Source of the DNA: Casuarius casuarius
Taxonomy: Eukaryota > Chordata > Aves > Casuariiformes > Casuariidae
Direction of reading: 5' to 3'
Assembly (NCBI GenBank): GCA_003342895.1
Contig: PTFA01000399.1
Coordinates: 323,501 to 387,500 of the forward strand
Length of the DNA stretch: 64,000 nt
The position numbers were made by a program, and so were the translations under genes. Shown here piece after piece: positions 63,795 through 64,000 of the stretch; the stretch's first letter is position 1; every line of letters begins with the position of its first letter. The notes under the pieces were generated by a model. That model ran no database searches, was not told where the DNA came from, and saw nothing but the letters and a program-made list of their open reading frames with translations.

Positions 63795-64000
63795 GAGCCT
63801 AAAGAATTATTTCGATAGCTCGGGGACTCATCCCGCTCTCTCGATGTGGTCCCTGTTGCGGGTGAAGGGGCTTGCTGGTGACTTTCCGCGTTTGCAGGCT
63901 GCGAGGCTGGGGCAGCCGCTGCCGGCCGCATCCCGCCCTGCCGGGGCGAAGCTCGCGGTGGGCGCAGGTGCGGGCCGGGGCGGCGCAGCGGCCTACGCGG
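63795..64000. promoter_or_regulatory. Second CpG island, cut by the window end
   Basis: GC and CpG content rise steeply and keep rising to the last base, with a GGGGCGG box at 63977-63983. It is probably a promoter or first exon of a gene lying mainly beyond 64,000, or an alternative promoter of the same gene as the 59.4-kb island. No coding segment can be read with confidence in the visible part. Confidence 0.7.

Noticed and set aside
1..64000. CRISPR arrays, operons, bacterial or phage genes, tRNA and rRNA genes
   Set aside because: No regular spacer-repeat array, no dense coding, no tRNA B-box with cloverleaf and no rRNA text; composition and repeats are those of a vertebrate genome.

Overview
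This window reads as nuclear DNA of a land vertebrate, most likely a sauropsid (bird, crocodilian or turtle). It is AT-rich, CpG-depleted and full of stops. Its recognisable transposable elements are old CR1-type LINE fragments plus one MIR-like SINE; I saw no Alu, B1 or obvious L1. Two single-base Ns (22209 and 48083) suggest an assembled draft. Species is inferred from repeat content only.

Layout. Positions 1-59,400 look like an intergenic or intronic desert. It holds a MIR-like SINE (about 350-475), CR1 pieces (3,040-3,345; 39,200-39,665; 40,170-40,255; 48,720-49,590; and 53,610-53,990 on the minus strand), a further interspersed-repeat tail (48,036-48,135), microsatellites, a 319-base polypyrimidine tract (52,748-53,066), short duplications and several strong inverted repeats. 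Some stretches (23,560-23,890; 26,800-28,100; 28,800-29,090; 56,860-57,210) keep CpGs, dense homeodomain-type motifs or a perfect CRE, and are my best guesses for conserved regulatory DNA.

From about 59,440 the sequence changes: a CpG island at 59,440-59,945, a CpG-retaining flank to about 61,680, a motif-rich stretch at 62,870-63,720, and a second CpG island from 63,795 past the right edge. This looks like the 5' neighbourhood of a gene, perhaps a developmental regulator beside a gene desert, but no exon could be recognised and no gene is named.

I found no protein-coding gene, tRNA, rRNA or known microRNA that can be supported. Several long open frames begin at non-ATG codons and match nothing I recognise. 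The most distinctive structures are a 39-bp perfect inverted repeat at 42,301-42,421 and a 67-nt microRNA- or MITE-like hairpin at 10,376-10,442. I see no convincing new multi-gene system.
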